Positions 1 through 11,719 are shown, numbered from the stretch's first letter. The stretch: 64,000 nucleotides of DNA from Thiobacillus sp. (GCA_024709425.1 JANJWS010000022.1:1-64000); one strand, 5' to 3'. Translations and numbers: made by a program. Notes: a model not told the origin generated them from the letters alone.

Positions 1-403
1 CGACGAGACCGGGGAGGCGATGGACGACATCGTGACCTCGGTGCAACTGGTGACCGAAATCGTGAGCGGGATTGCCGATGCCAGCCGCGAGCAGAGTGCC
101 GGCATCGAGCAGGTGAACCAGGCTGTGGGCCAGATGGACGAGATCACGCAGCAGAACGCGGCGCTGGTGGAACAGGCCGCCGCCGCATCGGAAAGCCTGA
201 AGACCCAGGCCGTCAAGCTGGCGGACCTGGTCGGGCACTTCAAGCTCATCGAGGGGGCGGGGGCCTCGCGCCCGGCCACTTCGCCGCAACATGCCGCAGC
301 AGTAACGGCGTCCCGGCCCCAACGCAAGGTGACTGCCGGCAATCAGGCCGTCCTGCCCAAGGCGCAAGCCGCAGTCGGCGGCGAGGACTGGGAAACCTTC
401 TGA
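1..403 (+). CDS. Methyl-accepting chemotaxis protein, C-terminal fragment (starts before window)
   Basis: ORF open at the window start; MCP signalling-domain tail 'SREQSAGIEQVNQAVGQMDEITQQNAALVEQAAAASESL' and C-terminal 'DWETF' pentapeptide. Confidence 0.93.
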   Translation, partial: DETGEAMDDIVTSVQLVTEIVSGIADASREQSAGIEQVNQAVGQMDEITQQNAALVEQAAAASESLKTQAVKLADLVGHFKLIEGAGASRPATSPQHAAAVTASRPQRKVTAGNQAVLPKAQAAVGGEDWETF

Positions 404-461
404 ACCGGCCATTCGCGGGCACGGCCATGCCGTGCCCGGGGTCCGACAACGCTTTCCTCGC

Positions 462-1337
462 ATGAACCTGCAGCCGATTCTTCCACCCAACAACATGAAA
501 TGTTTCGAGTTCACGCCGCGCGACTTCGCGCGGGTGCGTGACTTGATCTATCAGCGGGCCGGCATCTCGCTCAGCGAGGCGAAGCGGGAAATGGTATACA
601 GCCGGTTGGCACGCCGCTTGCGGGCCAAGGGACTGAACAGTTTCAGTGAATACCTCGATACCCTCGAAAGCGGCGCCGACAGCGATGAGTGGGAGGCCTT
701 CACCAACGCGCTGACCACCAATCTCACGGCATTTTTCCGTGAATCGCACCATTTTCCCATCCTCGCCGAGCACATGCTGCGCGCGAAAGGCAGTCTGTCG
801 GTGTGGTGTTCGGCCAGCTCGACGGGCGAGGAGCCGTATTCGATCGCCATGACCCTGTGCGAGGCGTTCGACACCATGACGCCGCCGGTCAGTATCGTCG
901 CCACCGACATCGATACCAACGTGCTCAGAACTGCCGCGGAGGGGATCTACCCGGTCGATCGCGTGGAAAAGCTGTCCTCCATACGCCTCAAGCGTTTCTT
1001 CATGCGTGGCAAGGGCGAACGCGCTGGCCTTGTTCGGGTGCGTCCGGAACTGCGCCAGATGATCAGCTTCAAGCCGCTCAATCTCCTTGCCGGAAGCTGG
1101 CCGGTGAGTGGCCCCTTTGACGCCATTTTCTGCCGCAACGTGATGATCTACTTCGACAAGCCCACGCAGAGCCGTATTCTTTCGCGCTTCGTGCCCCTGA
1201 TGAAGCCGGATGGACTGCTGTTTGCCGGGCATTCGGAAAATTTCATGTATGCTTCCGATGCGCTCCGGCTGCGCGGCAAGACCGTGTACGAGCTGGACGT
1301 CCGTCACCGCCTGGCTGGCGGCAGGAACAGTGCATGA
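462..1337 (+). CDS. cheR: Chemotaxis protein methyltransferase CheR
   Basis: CheR-type methyltransferase motifs '[20 protein letters not shown]', '[14 protein letters not shown]'; in a che cluster; start at 462 or 495. Confidence 0.95.
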   Translation: MNLQPILPPNNMKCFEFTPRDFARVRDLIYQRAGISLSEAKREMVYSRLARRLRAKGLNSFSEYLDTLESGADSDEWEAFTNALTTNLTAFFRESHHFPILAEHMLRAKGSLSVWCSASSTGEEPYSIAMTLCEAFDTMTPPVSIVATDIDTNVLRTAAEGIYPVDRVEKLSSIRLKRFFMRGKGERAGLVRVRPELRQMISFKPLNLLAGSWPVSGPFDAIFCRNVMIYFDKPTQSRILSRFVPLMKPDGLLFAGHSENFMYASDALRLRGKTVYELDVRHRLAGGRNSA

Positions 1338-1942
1338 ACACAGCGATCGAGGAACAACTCGCCACCAATCTCTACTTCGACCGGAATTTCGACTGCGAGG
1401 CAGCGAAGATCCTGCCGGGCGAGTATTACTTCACGAACAAGCCGATGTTGATCGTCACCGTCCTCGGTTCGTGCGTGGCGGCGTGCGTTCGCGACCGCGT
1501 CTCCGGTATCGGTGGCATGAACCATTTCATGCTGCCCGACGGCAGTGGCGATGGCGCAGGACCTGCCTCGGCATCGATGCGCTATGGCGCCTACGCCATG
1601 GAAGTATTGATCAATCAGTTGCTCAAGGCCGGTGCGCGGCGTGAAAATCTGGAAGCCAAGGTGTTCGGGGGGGGCAATGTCCTGCGTGGCTTCACCGCCA
1701 TGAACGTGGGTGAGCGCAATGCGCGTTTCGTATTGGACTTTCTCGAGGCGGAGAAGATTCGCATTCTTGCCCAGGATCTGAACGACATCCATCCGCGCAA
1801 GGTGTACTTCTTCCCCGCGACCGGCAAGGTGCTGGTCAAGAAGCTCAAGCAGCTCAACAACTACACGCTGGTCAAGCGCGAGCAGGACTATGCGTACCGC
1901 CTGCGCAGCAATGCGGTCTCCGGCGACGTCGATCTTTTCTGA
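1334..1942 (+). CDS. cheD: Chemoreceptor glutamine deamidase CheD
   Basis: '[25 protein letters not shown]' and '[10 protein letters not shown]' motifs; between cheR and cheB. Confidence 0.95.
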   Translation: MNTAIEEQLATNLYFDRNFDCEAAKILPGEYYFTNKPMLIVTVLGSCVAACVRDRVSGIGGMNHFMLPDGSGDGAGPASASMRYGAYAMEVLINQLLKAGARRENLEAKVFGGGNVLRGFTAMNVGERNARFVLDFLEAEKIRILAQDLNDIHPRKVYFFPATGKVLVKKLKQLNNYTLVKREQDYAYRLRSNAVSGDVDLF

Positions 1943-1950
1943 ATACGAAC

Positions 1951-3015
1951 ATGAGCAAGATCAAGGTTCTGATCGTCGACGACTCGGCGCTGATCCGGGG
2001 GGTGATGAAGGAAATCATCAACAGCCAGGACGACATGGAAACCGTCGGCGCCGCCCCCGACCCAATTGCTGCGCGTGAGCTCATCAAGCAGACCAATCCC
2101 GACGTTCTCACGCTCGACGTCGAGATGCCGAAGATGGATGGTCTCGATTTCCTTGAACGCCTGATGCGCCTGCGCCCCATGCCTGTGGTGATGGTGTCGT
2201 CGCTCACCGAGCGTGGCTCCGAGATCACCATGCGTGCGCTCGAACTTGGGGCGATCGATTTCGTCACCAAGCCAAAGGTTTCCATCCAGAGCGGGATGCG
2301 CGAGTACACTGAGCTCATCACCGAAAAGATCCGCACCGCCGCGCGCGCGCGCATCCAGCCGCGCATGCCCGCCGGCGGGCAGCCTGTCGCACTCGCCTCC
2401 CTTCGCAGCCCGCTGATCAGCAGCGAAAAGCTCATCATCATCGGCGCCTCCACGGGCGGTACCGAGGCGATCAAGGACTTCCTGGTGCAACTGCCACCCG
2501 ACAGCCCGGGCATTCTCATCACCCAGCACATGCCCGAAGGCTTCACCCGGTCGTTCGCCAACCGGCTCGACAAGCTGTGCCGCATTTCGGTCACGGAGGC
2601 GGAAGGCAACGAACGCGTCCTGCCCGGCCACGCCTATCTCGCGCCCGGCCATTCGCATCTCCTGCTCACCCGCAGCGGCGCCAACTACATGACCAGGCTC
2701 GATCAGGGCCCCCCCGTCAACCGCCATCGTCCCTCCGTCGACGTGCTCTTCAATTCGGCGGCGGCAAGCGCCGGCAAGAACGCCGTCGGCGTCATCCTGA
2801 CGGGCATGGGCAAAGACGGTGCGGCTGGCATGCTCGCCATGAAACAGGCCGGTGCCTACAACCTCGCGCAGGATGAAAGCAGCTGTGTCGTCTTCGGCAT
2901 GCCCAAGGAAGCCATCGCCGTCGGCGCCACGCACGAGGTTGCGCCGCTGCATGAGCTTCCTGCCCGGGTCATGGCGCACTTCGCCGCGCAGGGCAGCCGC
3001 GCGATGCGGGTTTGA
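1951..3015 (+). CDS. cheB: Protein-glutamate methylesterase CheB
   Basis: Receiver domain '[15 protein letters not shown]' plus methylesterase domain '[16 protein letters not shown]', '[15 protein letters not shown]'. Confidence 0.96.
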   Translation: MSKIKVLIVDDSALIRGVMKEIINSQDDMETVGAAPDPIAARELIKQTNPDVLTLDVEMPKMDGLDFLERLMRLRPMPVVMVSSLTERGSEITMRALELGAIDFVTKPKVSIQSGMREYTELITEKIRTAARARIQPRMPAGGQPVALASLRSPLISSEKLIIIGASTGGTEAIKDFLVQLPPDSPGILITQHMPEGFTRSFANRLDKLCRISVTEAEGNERVLPGHAYLAPGHSHLLLTRSGANYMTRLDQGPPVNRHRPSVDVLFNSAAASAGKNAVGVILTGMGKDGAAGMLAMKQAGAYNLAQDESSCVVFGMPKEAIAVGATHEVAPLHELPARVMAHFAAQGSRAMRV

Positions 3016-3318
3016 CCGAAGCCTGCCGCACGGATGGCATGCCGTTCGCGGATCCCGGACAGGTACCCGTGTCGGCGAAATATCACGGCCGCTGGCCAGC
3101 GTCCCAGGAAATCACCAGGGCCCGGAAAGGTGGCGGATGGGTCGTCCATCGCGCCATCATGGCGCATCCGCAGGGCTTGCGACCGACTTGGGCGCGGGTG
3201 CCGAGAACGCTCCGCAAGGGCACAAAAGACAGGCTGTCCGGGCGCCAGTGTGGGTTAAGTTTGGCCGCTTTTTGCCGATTATTCTGGGTAACAAGAAACC
3301 GCTTCATTGGAGTCACGC

Positions 3319-3717
3319 ATGCCTGATCCGAACATGAAATTCCTGGTGGTCGACGATTTTTCGACGATGCGGCGCATCGTGCGCAATCTCCTCAAGGAAC
3401 TTGGTTATTCCAATGTCGAAGAGGCGGAGGATGGCGCCGATGGACTCGCCAAGTTGCGTGCGGGCAGCTTCGACTTCGTGGTTTCCGACTGGAACATGCC
3501 GAACATGGATGGCCTCACCATGCTGCAGAACATCCGTGCGGATGCCGCGCTGTCGAAGATACCCGTGCTGATGGTGACGGCCGAAGCCAAGAAGGAAAAC
3601 ATCATTGCCGCGGCGCAGGCGGGGGCCAGTGGCTATGTCGTCAAGCCCTTCACCGCCGCCACCCTGGATGAGAAGCTTTCCAAGATTTTCGAAAAAATGG
3701 AAAAAGCGGGGGGCTGA
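3319..3717 (+). CDS. cheY: Chemotaxis response regulator CheY
   Basis: Single receiver domain '[24 protein letters not shown]...[12 protein letters not shown]'. Confidence 0.95.
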   Translation: MPDPNMKFLVVDDFSTMRRIVRNLLKELGYSNVEEAEDGADGLAKLRAGSFDFVVSDWNMPNMDGLTMLQNIRADAALSKIPVLMVTAEAKKENIIAAAQAGASGYVVKPFTAATLDEKLSKIFEKMEKAGG

Positions 3718-3718
3718 T

Positions 3719-4387
3719 GTGGATAGCCAGTTTGCCAACGCCGCGGCTGCGGTGCCGCCCGTCGTGGAGTTGCGTGCGTCCGAACACGACGAGATGCTTG
3801 CCCGTGTCGGCCAGATCACCCGCACCTTGCACGAGAGCCTGCGCGAGCTGGGGCTCGACAAGGCGCTCGAGCGCATGACCGAGGAAATCCCGGACGTTCG
3901 GGAGCGCCTCAATTACGTGGCACGCATGACAGAACAGGCCGCGCAGCGGGTGCTGAATGCAACCGATGCGGCCATTCCCATGCAGGAGCGGATCGATGCC
4001 GGGGCGGACGAAATCCTCGATGGCTGGCAAGCGACGCTCAAGGCGCCGTTTTCGGAAGCGAATTACCGTGACATGGCGACGCTCACCATGCAGTGCCTCG
4101 CCGACATGCGCAAGGATACCGGTGCCACCAAGCAGCAGTTGCTCGACATCATGATGGCGCAGGATTTTCAGGACCTCACCGGCCAGGTGATCCGCAAGGT
4201 CACCGATCTGGCGCACAACCTGGAGCAGCAGCTGGTGCAACTCCTGATCGACTACTCGCCGAGCGAACTCAAGCGTGAGAGCAGCAGCACGCTGCTCAAC
4301 GGTCCCCAGATCAATCCCGCCAATTCGCCCGACGTGGTCGCGGATCAGAGCCAGGTCGACGACCTGCTCGACAGCCTCGGCTTCTAG
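3719..4387 (+). CDS. cheZ: Chemotaxis phosphatase CheZ (GTG start)
   Basis: 'MMAQDFQDLTGQVIRKV' catalytic motif and C-terminal 'QSQVDDLLDSLGF'; GTG at 3719 two bases after the cheY stop. Confidence 0.93.
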   Translation: MDSQFANAAAAVPPVVELRASEHDEMLARVGQITRTLHESLRELGLDKALERMTEEIPDVRERLNYVARMTEQAAQRVLNATDAAIPMQERIDAGADEILDGWQATLKAPFSEANYRDMATLTMQCLADMRKDTGATKQQLLDIMMAQDFQDLTGQVIRKVTDLAHNLEQQLVQLLIDYSPSELKRESSSTLLNGPQINPANSPDVVADQSQVDDLLDSLGF

Positions 4388-4454
4388 TTTCGAAGGGCGT
4401 GGTGCGCGGCGGGCGATGAGATCCGCGCCGCTTGCGCTGTTTCGAGCCCCCTCC

Positions 4455-5240
4455 TTAAGGTCCGAAGGTCTTCACGACAGATGTCGCCATTTCGAGGCTG
4501 TTGCGTATCATGCGCTCGAACTCCAGCGCGAAGTACGGCAGGCTGAGGTTGAGCGCGACCAGGCCCACGCTCAGGGTGATCGGAAAGCCGATCGCGAAGA
4601 TATTGAGTTGTGGCGCGGAGCGCGTGAGGATGCCGAGCGCGAGGTTGGTCATGAGCAGGATCGCAATCAGCGGCAGCGCAAGCTGCAATCCGATGGCGAA
4701 GATGGTCGCGCCAAAGCCGGCGACGCTGCGAAATCCACTCGCGGCGAGCAGCGAGGGGCTGACGGGCAGGCTGCGGAAACTCTCGACGAGAATGTCGAGC
4801 AGCAGGAGATGGCCGTTGACCGCAAGGAACACCAGTACGGCAAGCATGTTGAGGAAGCGCGCAAGCACCAGCGACTGGCCGGCACTCTGCGGGTCGAAGA
4901 AGGCCGCGAAACCAAGACCCATCTGTAGGCCGATGATTTCGCCGGCCGCGTCGGCGGCGGCAAATGCGGCGCGCACGGTGAAGCCGATGGCCACGCCGAT
5001 CAACACCTGGTTGACCAGGATCAACAAGCCCTGCCAGGAACCGGGGGCGACTGCGGGAGGGGGGGGGAGCGTCGGTGCGACGATGAGCGCGATGAAGACG
5101 CCGAGCCCGATCTTCACGCGTGTCGGGGTGGAACGGTGACCGAACAGCGGTGCCGCCATGAGCATGCCGAGAATCCGGAACAGGGGCCACAGAAACGTGG
5201 CGAGCCAGGTATCGAGCTGCGCGTCGGTGAAGCTGAGCAC
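4455..5240 (-). CDS. fliR: Flagellar export protein FliR
   Basis: Polytopic membrane protein with FliR signatures, adjacent to fliQ/fliP; start GTG near 5240 ('VLSFTDAQLDTWLATFLWPLFRI'). Confidence 0.92.
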   Translation of the reverse strand: MLSFTDAQLDTWLATFLWPLFRILGMLMAAPLFGHRSTPTRVKIGLGVFIALIVAPTLPPPPAVAPGSWQGLLILVNQVLIGVAIGFTVRAAFAAADAAGEIIGLQMGLGFAAFFDPQSAGQSLVLARFLNMLAVLVFLAVNGHLLLLDILVESFRSLPVSPSLLAASGFRSVAGFGATIFAIGLQLALPLIAILLMTNLALGILTRSAPQLNIFAIGFPITLSVGLVALNLSLPYFALEFERMIRNSLEMATSVVKTFGP

Positions 5241-5245
5241 GGCGG

Positions 5246-5515
5246 CTAGCCGATCAGTCCCGGCAGTCCGGTCAGCACGCGGCGCATGTAATCGGTCATC
5301 ACGGTCAGCATCCACGGACCGGCCAGCGCGAAGGTGACCAGCACGGCGATCACCTTGGGGATGAAGGACAGGCTGGGATCGTTGATCTGGGTCGCAGCCT
5401 GGAACACGCTGATGGTGAGGCCGACGACAAGGGTGACCAGCAGCACGGGCGCGGACACGAGAAAGGTCATTTCCAGTGCGACGCGTCCGATGGCCATTAC
5501 GCTTTCCGGGGTCAT
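5246..5515 (-). CDS. fliQ: Flagellar export protein FliQ
   Basis: 89 aa, two TM helices, 'SVFQAATQINDPSLSFIPKV'. Confidence 0.95.
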   Translation of the reverse strand: MTPESVMAIGRVALEMTFLVSAPVLLVTLVVGLTISVFQAATQINDPSLSFIPKVIAVLVTFALAGPWMLTVMTDYMRRVLTGLPGLIG

Positions 5516-5531
5516 GCCAAGCCTCCTGGCG

Positions 5532-6278
5532 TCAATAGAAGCTCTGCGCCAGCGAGCCGAGCAGCAGGTTCCAACCGTCTACGAGGACGAACAGGATGAT
5601 CTTGAACGGCAGTGCGACGAGGGCGGGCGACACCATCATCATGCCCATCGCCATCAGGATGCTGGCGACGACCATGTCGATGATGAGGAATGGAATGAAC
5701 ACGGCGAAGCCGATCTGGAACGCGGTTTTCAGCTCGCTGGTGATGAACGCGGGAATGAGGATGCGCATCGGTATGTCGTCCGGTGTCTTCAGGCCGTTGG
5801 TGCCGGACATGCGGGCGAACAGGGCAAGATCGGTCTCGCGCGTCTGCTTCAGCATGAAGGCGCGCAACGGAACGGCGCCCTTATCGAGCGCTTCCTGCAT
5901 CTGGATCCGGTTCTCCGACAGCGGTTGATAGGCTTCGGTATAGATCCTGTCGAGGGTTGGGCTCATCACGAAGAAGGTGAGAAACAGGGCCAGCCCGACC
6001 AGTACCTGGTTGGGCGGTGTCGACTGCGTGCCGAGCGCCATGCGCAGCAGCGACAGCACGATGATGATGCGCGTGAAGCTGGTCATCATCAGCAGCATGG
6101 CCGGCAGGAAGGACAGCGAGGTCAGCAGCAGCAGGGTCTGCAGACTCAGCGTGTAGGTTTGCCCACCCCCCGACGACGGGGTGCTGGTGAAGGCGGGCAG
6201 GCCGGCGCTCTGGGCCAGCGCCATCGAGGGCAGTAACAGGGCGACGAGGGCGAGGCCGGCGGATGCCCTATTTTTCAC
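5532..6278 (-). CDS. fliP: Flagellar export protein FliP
   Basis: '[29 protein letters not shown]' and '[22 protein letters not shown]'. Confidence 0.96.
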   Translation of the reverse strand: MKNRASAGLALVALLLPSMALAQSAGLPAFTSTPSSGGGQTYTLSLQTLLLLTSLSFLPAMLLMMTSFTRIIIVLSLLRMALGTQSTPPNQVLVGLALFLTFFVMSPTLDRIYTEAYQPLSENRIQMQEALDKGAVPLRAFMLKQTRETDLALFARMSGTNGLKTPDDIPMRILIPAFITSELKTAFQIGFAVFIPFLIIDMVVASILMAMGMMMVSPALVALPFKIILFVLVDGWNLLLGSLAQSFY

Positions 6279-6690
6279 GGCGTTTCTCGATCATTTGCTG
6301 CAGGCGAGCCGCGAAATTGATTGGGGCGCTGGCGGCGGGGGTGGCGGGGGCGGTGCCACGCGGCAAGGTCATGAGCGCGTTCACGCTGCCCGGCGCCACA
6401 CCGACGACGAGCCAGGATTCCCCCACCTCGACGACTACCACCCGCTCGCGCGTGCCGACCGCGGTGCTGCTGACCACGTGCAGCATGCCGGCATGGCCGC
6501 CACGCATGACACCCAGGCGCTTGCCGATCCATGCGGTACCGGCGATCAGCAGCAGGACGGCCACGAGGCCGACGAACACCTGGAGCAGGCTGCCCGCCGC
6601 GGATGGTCCCTCGGTGACCTGTGCCAGGGCGATGCCAGGCAGGACTGCAGGCAGGCAGCTCGTGCCAAGGCCGAGATGAACAAGCTTCAT
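6268..6690 (-). CDS. fliO: Flagellar protein FliO
   Basis: Small membrane protein between fliN and fliP; FliO-like '[29 protein letters not shown]'. Confidence 0.85.
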   Translation of the reverse strand: MKLVHLGLGTSCLPAVLPGIALAQVTEGPSAAGSLLQVFVGLVAVLLLIAGTAWIGKRLGVMRGGHAGMLHVVSSTAVGTRERVVVVEVGESWLVVGVAPGSVNALMTLPRGTAPATPAASAPINFAARLQQMIEKRREK

Positions 6691-7106
6691 TTATTGAGTT
6701 TCCGGATGCGCTCGGCGGGGGTGATGATGTCGGTCAGGCGCACGCCGAACTTGTCGTTCACGACCACGACCTCACCCTGGGCGATGAGACAACCGTTGAC
6801 CAGCACGTCCATCGGCTCGCCGGCCAGACCGTCGAGCTCGACCACCGAGCCCTGGGCCAGTTGCAGCAGATTCTTGATCGCGATCTTGGTGCGGCCGAGC
6901 TCGACCGTCAGCAGTACCGGGATGTCGAGGATGAAGTCGATGTCGTTGGCGCTGCCGGTCGGCGTCGTCGGAGCCGAGAGATCCTTGAAGATGTCCGCGC
7001 TGGCAGCGGGCGCAGGCGCGCTGGCCGTAGCCGTCACGGTGGATTGTTCGGCGAGAGCTGCGGCCCAGTCGTCTTCGGCGATGGTTTGGGTAATGTCTTC
7101 AGACAT
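6687..7106 (-). CDS. fliN: Flagellar motor switch protein FliN
   Basis: 'DIPVLLTVELGRTKIAIKNLLQLAQGSVVELDGLAGEPMDVLVNGCLIAQGEVVVV'. Confidence 0.95.
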   Translation of the reverse strand: MSEDITQTIAEDDWAAALAEQSTVTATASAPAPAASADIFKDLSAPTTPTGSANDIDFILDIPVLLTVELGRTKIAIKNLLQLAQGSVVELDGLAGEPMDVLVNGCLIAQGEVVVVNDKFGVRLTDIITPAERIRKLNK

Positions 7107-8103
7107 GCTTTTCTCCTGTTTTCTGCTCCACCGTGCTGAGCGAGAGCATGCGCTCGACGCGCAGGGTGTACTGGCCGTTGAACTTGCCGTAGGCGCATTC
7201 CATGACCGGCACGCCGTCGACCTTGGCCTCGACCGTCTGCGGGATATCGATGGGAATGATGTCGCCGATCTTCATGTTCACGAGGTCGCGCAGGCTGAGC
7301 GCTGCCGTTCCGAGGTCGGCGACGAGCTCGACTTCAGCCAGCTGGATCTGCTGGCGCATCATGCGGATCCAGCGCTTGTCGACTTCGAGGTTCTCCGCTT
7401 GCAGGCTGCTGGTGAGCATGTCGCGGATCGGTTCGATCATGGAGTACGGCATGCACACGTGCATTTCGCCGCTGACCTGGCCGAGTTCGATGGCGAAGGT
7501 GAACGCCACCACGACCTCGTTCGGGGTGGCGATGTTCGCGAACTGGGTGTTCATTTCCGAACGCATGTATTCGAACTCGATGGGATACACCGGTGCCCAC
7601 GACTTGCTGTAGCAGTCGAACACGATATTCAGCACGCGCTGGATGATGCGTTGCTCGGTCTGGGTGAAATCACGCCCTTCCACACGTGTGTGGAAGCGCC
7701 CGTCACCACCGAACAGGTTGTCCACGATCAGAAACACAAGATCGGGGTTGAAGATGATCAGGCCGGTGCCGCGCAGCGGCTTGAACTGCACCAGATTGAG
7801 ATTGGTCGGCACCACGAGGTTGCGCACGAACTCGCTGTACTTGGACACGCGGACCGGCCCGACCGAGATTTCCACACCGCGCCGCAGGAAATTGTAGAGG
7901 CCGATGCGCAACTGGCGTGCGAAGCGCTCGTTGATGATCTCGAGCGTCGGCATGCGGCCGCGCACGATGCGTTCCTGGGTCGCCAGGTTGTACGGACGCA
8001 CCCCCGATGGATCGACGGTTTCGGCAGGACCTTCGTCGACCTCGCCGGTCACGCCCTTCAAGAGCGCGTCGACTTCGTCCTGGGAAAGAAAGGCGTCGGC
8101 CAT
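7099..8103 (-). CDS. fliM: Flagellar motor switch protein FliM
   Basis: N-terminal 'FLSQDEVDALLKGV' CheY-P-binding peptide; FliM core. Confidence 0.96.
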   Translation of the reverse strand: MADAFLSQDEVDALLKGVTGEVDEGPAETVDPSGVRPYNLATQERIVRGRMPTLEIINERFARQLRIGLYNFLRRGVEISVGPVRVSKYSEFVRNLVVPTNLNLVQFKPLRGTGLIIFNPDLVFLIVDNLFGGDGRFHTRVEGRDFTQTEQRIIQRVLNIVFDCYSKSWAPVYPIEFEYMRSEMNTQFANIATPNEVVVAFTFAIELGQVSGEMHVCMPYSMIEPIRDMLTSSLQAENLEVDKRWIRMMRQQIQLAEVELVADLGTAALSLRDLVNMKIGDIIPIDIPQTVEAKVDGVPVMECAYGKFNGQYTLRVERMLSLSTVEQKTGEKHV

Positions 8104-8107
8104 GGTC

Positions 8108-8590
8108 TTACTGGATCACGAACGAAGTGAACAGCACGTCGACCACTTGCTGCGGCTTGCCCTTGGGTTCGAAGGGCTGGTTGAGGGCTTCCATGATGTC
8201 CCGGGCCAGTGTCTGCTTGCCTTCAGGGGCGAGCAGGGCCTCGGCGTCCTGGCTCGACAGCAGGGCCAGCATCCGGCTGCGCACACGCGGCATGTGCAGC
8301 TTGATGGCGTCTATTTGAGCCTGGTCAGCGACCTGCAGGGTGAGATCGAGCTGCAGGAACTGTTCGCTGTCCCGCAGGTTGACAGTGAAGGTTTCCAGCG
8401 GCAGGTAGACTGGCGGCTTGGGTGGTTCTTCCTTGGCCTGTTCGGTACCTTCGCCGCCACGCCCCATGAAGAACCAGGCGCCCGCGCCGCCGCCGGCCAG
8501 CACGACGAGCAACGCGCCGACGACGATGATCAGCTTTTTCTTCGATTTGGGCGGCGCGGCTGGGACCGCTTCGTCTTTCGCTTCACTCAT
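8108..8590 (-). CDS. fliL: Flagellar basal body-associated protein FliL
   Basis: Single N-terminal TM helix; 'VNLRDSEQFLQLDLTLQV'; position before fliM. Confidence 0.92.
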   Translation of the reverse strand: MSEAKDEAVPAAPPKSKKKLIIVVGALLVVLAGGGAGAWFFMGRGGEGTEQAKEEPPKPPVYLPLETFTVNLRDSEQFLQLDLTLQVADQAQIDAIKLHMPRVRSRMLALLSSQDAEALLAPEGKQTLARDIMEALNQPFEPKGKPQQVVDVLFTSFVIQ

Positions 8591-8712
8591 GGAACTGCAT
8601 CCTTGTTCGAAATCGCTTTCAGGCTTGCTTGTATTGCATTATCGGAACGCCGTCCCGCCGACTAAGCCCGGAACAGGGGGCAAAAAGCTGCGCATATCGT
8701 GCGAACCAGCAT

Positions 8713-9816
8713 TCAGGCGAAGGTGTCGACCAGCCCCCGGCCCGCGCGTGGTGCGCTCGCCAGTCCGGATTCAGCCGCTTCCTCCCCGGCGGCCAGGGAA
8801 GACGTGGCGGGATTCGAAGCCTGATCCTGCGATGGCTCGCTCTGGCTGGGGGTGTCGGCACTCACGCTGGCCTGGCCCAGCTGGATGCCCGCATCACCCA
8901 TCATCTCGCGCAGCCGGGGGAGGGCATCCTCGATGGCCTGGCGAACTTCGGGCTGCACGGCAAAGAAACTGGCGGTCGCCTGGTCGTTGGTGACGTTGAG
9001 TACAACTTGCAGCGGCCCCAGGTTGGGCGGGTTAAGCGTGAGCGATGCACTCTGCTGGGAACCCTTGGCCATCCACACGATTTTCTCGCCCAGTGCCTGA
9101 CCCCACGCCGAGGTGCCGACCTCGGGTGCCAGCCGCGGTGCGGCGGAGGTATTGGTTGCCGGACCGGTATCGGCCGCGGACGGTGCCGTGGCTGCACGCA
9201 GCGGGGCCGCGTTGAGAAGGTCGGTCGGCGCCTCGCCGCTGCGCCCGCTTTCGGCAGCGAGGCGCAGCGCAAACGCGTCGGTCGAGAACTCGCTTTCCGG
9301 GGCAGCCGTCGCTGCCAGCCGTTCCGGCGACCCTAATGCGCCCAGCCTGCTCGCCGGCATGTTGCGGGAGACGCTGGCAAGCAGAGGCGCGGCATCCGCC
9401 TGCAGGGCGATCGTGGGCACGCCTTCGCGGCGTGTGGAGAAGTCGTTTGTTCCGCCGGTCTGGCCAGCGTGCGCCGGCGTGGCGAGCGCTTGGGCCGTCG
9501 ACGTGTACGGCATGCACAGCCCGAGCAGGGCCTCGGCCGATACGGGCTGGATCGGAACGTCCGTCCGCGCGGGCAAAGCCGCTGCCGGGTCAATATCCGC
9601 CATCGGATCCTCGGGGGTCTCCGGCAGGGTGGACAGCAGGGCGACAAGATCCGCTCCAGCACCTGGCATGCGCTCGTCGCCAGGGTTCTGCTGTGCGATT
9701 TCATTCGACAACAGCTGGCTGAATGGCGTATCCGCACATGCCGGATCGGACGGCGGACAGCCGGCCGCTTGCAGGTTCATGGTCGAGACGGGAAGGGCAG
9801 TGGGGGTCGCGTTCAT
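8713..9816 (-). CDS. fliK: Flagellar hook-length control protein FliK
   Basis: Ala/Thr-rich N-terminus; C-terminal 'SASLTLNPPNLGPLQVVLNVTNDQATASFFAVQPEVRQAIEDALPRLREMM'. Confidence 0.9.
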   Translation of the reverse strand: MNATPTALPVSTMNLQAAGCPPSDPACADTPFSQLLSNEIAQQNPGDERMPGAGADLVALLSTLPETPEDPMADIDPAAALPARTDVPIQPVSAEALLGLCMPYTSTAQALATPAHAGQTGGTNDFSTRREGVPTIALQADAAPLLASVSRNMPASRLGALGSPERLAATAAPESEFSTDAFALRLAAESGRSGEAPTDLLNAAPLRAATAPSAADTGPATNTSAAPRLAPEVGTSAWGQALGEKIVWMAKGSQQSASLTLNPPNLGPLQVVLNVTNDQATASFFAVQPEVRQAIEDALPRLREMMGDAGIQLGQASVSADTPSQSEPSQDQASNPATSSLAAGEEAAESGLASAPRAGRGLVDTFA

Positions 9817-9830
9817 CGGTTGATTCCTGA

Positions 9831-10280
9831 TCAGGATGGGGTGCGCTTGTGTTGCGCCTGGCGCGTGGCGAATTCGTCCTGCTGCTTCTGCTCGCGCCAC
9901 GATTCACGGCGCAGGGCCGCCTTGTCGGCACGGTCGGCGAGGGTGACGAAGGACATCTTCTTCTGTTCACAGGTCTGCCACGCGCTGCGCGCCTGGCCCA
10001 CACGGTGTTGTGCCTCGTCGACGACTTTCTGCTGGCCCGCGATGGCGCAGTCGAGTTTTTGCATGAAGGCCTGGAAGTTCATGAAGTGCGTGGCGCTGAT
10101 GCCCTGTTCGAGACTGGACTGGCAGCGTGCCGCATAATCGTTCCGATACTGACGCAGCAGATCGAGTTTCTGCATGGCTTCCTCCCCGGCACGCAGCGCT
10201 TCGCCCAGGCGCCGCGCAGCCTCGTCGGTTTCGCGGTGAGCCAGGTCGATCAGTGTCTCGAGGGCGGTGGGGGCGGGCAT
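9831..10280 (-). CDS. fliJ: Flagellar export protein FliJ
   Basis: 149 aa coiled-coil protein between fliI and fliK. Confidence 0.88.
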   Translation of the reverse strand: MPAPTALETLIDLAHRETDEAARRLGEALRAGEEAMQKLDLLRQYRNDYAARCQSSLEQGISATHFMNFQAFMQKLDCAIAGQQKVVDEAQHRVGQARSAWQTCEQKKMSFVTLADRADKAALRRESWREQKQQDEFATRQAQHKRTPS

Positions 10281-10306
10281 TCAGTACGCTCCTGTGCGGA
10301 TCGGGG

Positions 10307-11707
10307 TCATTGGAAGAGAGTCGCCAGTGCGCCGAGGCTGTCCTGTACGCCGGCGCGCTCGGAGATGTCCTGTTGCAGGAAGCCCTCGATCGCGCCGTTC
10401 AGGCGGATCGCTTCGTCCAGCACCGGATCGCTGCCGGGCGCGTAGGCACCGACATTGATCAGGTCGCGGCTGCGCGCATAGCGCGAGTACAGCTTTTTCA
10501 GCCGGCGCGAGAGCTCCTGGTGCTCCGGCGTGGTGAGCGTGTGCATGGCACGGCTGATCGATTGTTCGATGTCGATCGCCGGGTAATGGCCGCTTTCGGC
10601 GAGGGTGCGGGACAGCACCACGTGCCCATCCAGGATCGCGCGTGCCGCATCGGCGATGGGATCCTGCTGGTCGTCGCCTTCGGTAAGCACGGTATAGAAG
10701 GCGGTGATCGAACCGCCGCCTGACTTGCCGTTGCCGGCGCGCTCGACCAGCGCCGGCAGCTTGGCGAACACCGAGGGCGGATAGCCCTTCGTTGCCGGCG
10801 GTTCGCCGATGGCAAGGGCGATCTCGCGTTGCGCCATGGCGTAGCGGGTGAGCGAATCCATGATCAGGAGCACGTTCTTGCCCTGGTCGCGAAAATACTC
10901 GGCGATCGCGGTGGCGTAGGCCGCGCCCTGCATGCGCATCAGCGGTGGCGTGTCTGCGGGGGCCGCCACCACGGCGGCGCGTGCGAGGCCTTCCTCGCCG
11001 AGAATCTGCTCGATGAATTCCTTGACCTCGCGTCCGCGTTCGCCGATCAACCCGACGACGATCACGTCCGCGCTGGTGTAGCGGGCCATCATGCCGAGCA
11101 GCACGCTCTTGCCGACGCCTGAGCCGGCGAACAGGCCCATGCGCTGCCCGCGTCCCACCGTCAGCATGCTGTTGATCGCACGCACGCCGACGTCGAGGAT
11201 GTCGCGGATCGGGGCGCGTGCCAGCGGGTTGGTGCTGCGTCGGCTCAGTGGCGCGGTGACGCCTGTGGCGAGCGGTCCGTGGCCATCGAGCGGACGGCCG
11301 TTGCTGTCGACGACACGACCGAGCAGCGATTCCCCCACCGGCAAATGGCGGGTCCGGTCGCTCGGCCGCCGCCGTGGGTGGTTGACCTGGCCCGGACCGG
11401 GGAGCGTGGGGATCACCTCGGCCGGAAACACGCGTGCACCGGGAACGATACCCTCGACGTCCCCCTGCGGCATGAGGAACAGCCGCGTGCCGTCGAAGCC
11501 CACCACTTCAGCGTCGATCTGGCTGCCGTTGGGCAGCGGAACGTTGCAGGCGCTGCCGACCGGCAGGTTGAGACCGACCGCCTCCATCACCAGGCCGGCG
11601 ACGCGGGTGATGCGGCCGGTCACCTGCATCGGCTCCGCAATGGCGACCAGTTCACGACAGTCGTCGAGGAAGGCCTGCCAGCGTTCGGTGTGGGCGAGGG
11701 TGGACAT
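10307..11707 (-). CDS. fliI: Flagellum-specific ATP synthase FliI
   Basis: Walker A '[16 protein letters not shown]', '[40 protein letters not shown]'. Confidence 0.97.
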   Translation of the reverse strand: MSTLAHTERWQAFLDDCRELVAIAEPMQVTGRITRVAGLVMEAVGLNLPVGSACNVPLPNGSQIDAEVVGFDGTRLFLMPQGDVEGIVPGARVFPAEVIPTLPGPGQVNHPRRRPSDRTRHLPVGESLLGRVVDSNGRPLDGHGPLATGVTAPLSRRSTNPLARAPIRDILDVGVRAINSMLTVGRGQRMGLFAGSGVGKSVLLGMMARYTSADVIVVGLIGERGREVKEFIEQILGEEGLARAAVVAAPADTPPLMRMQGAAYATAIAEYFRDQGKNVLLIMDSLTRYAMAQREIALAIGEPPATKGYPPSVFAKLPALVERAGNGKSGGGSITAFYTVLTEGDDQQDPIADAARAILDGHVVLSRTLAESGHYPAIDIEQSISRAMHTLTTPEHQELSRRLKKLYSRYARSRDLINVGAYAPGSDPVLDEAIRLNGAIEGFLQQDISERAGVQDSLGALATLFQ

Positions 11708-11719
11708 GTCGGGACAGCC

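Noticed and set aside
3016-3318. Small ORFs in the cheB-cheY gap
   Set aside because: Several overlapping frames with no signature or clear ribosome-binding site; likely noncoding
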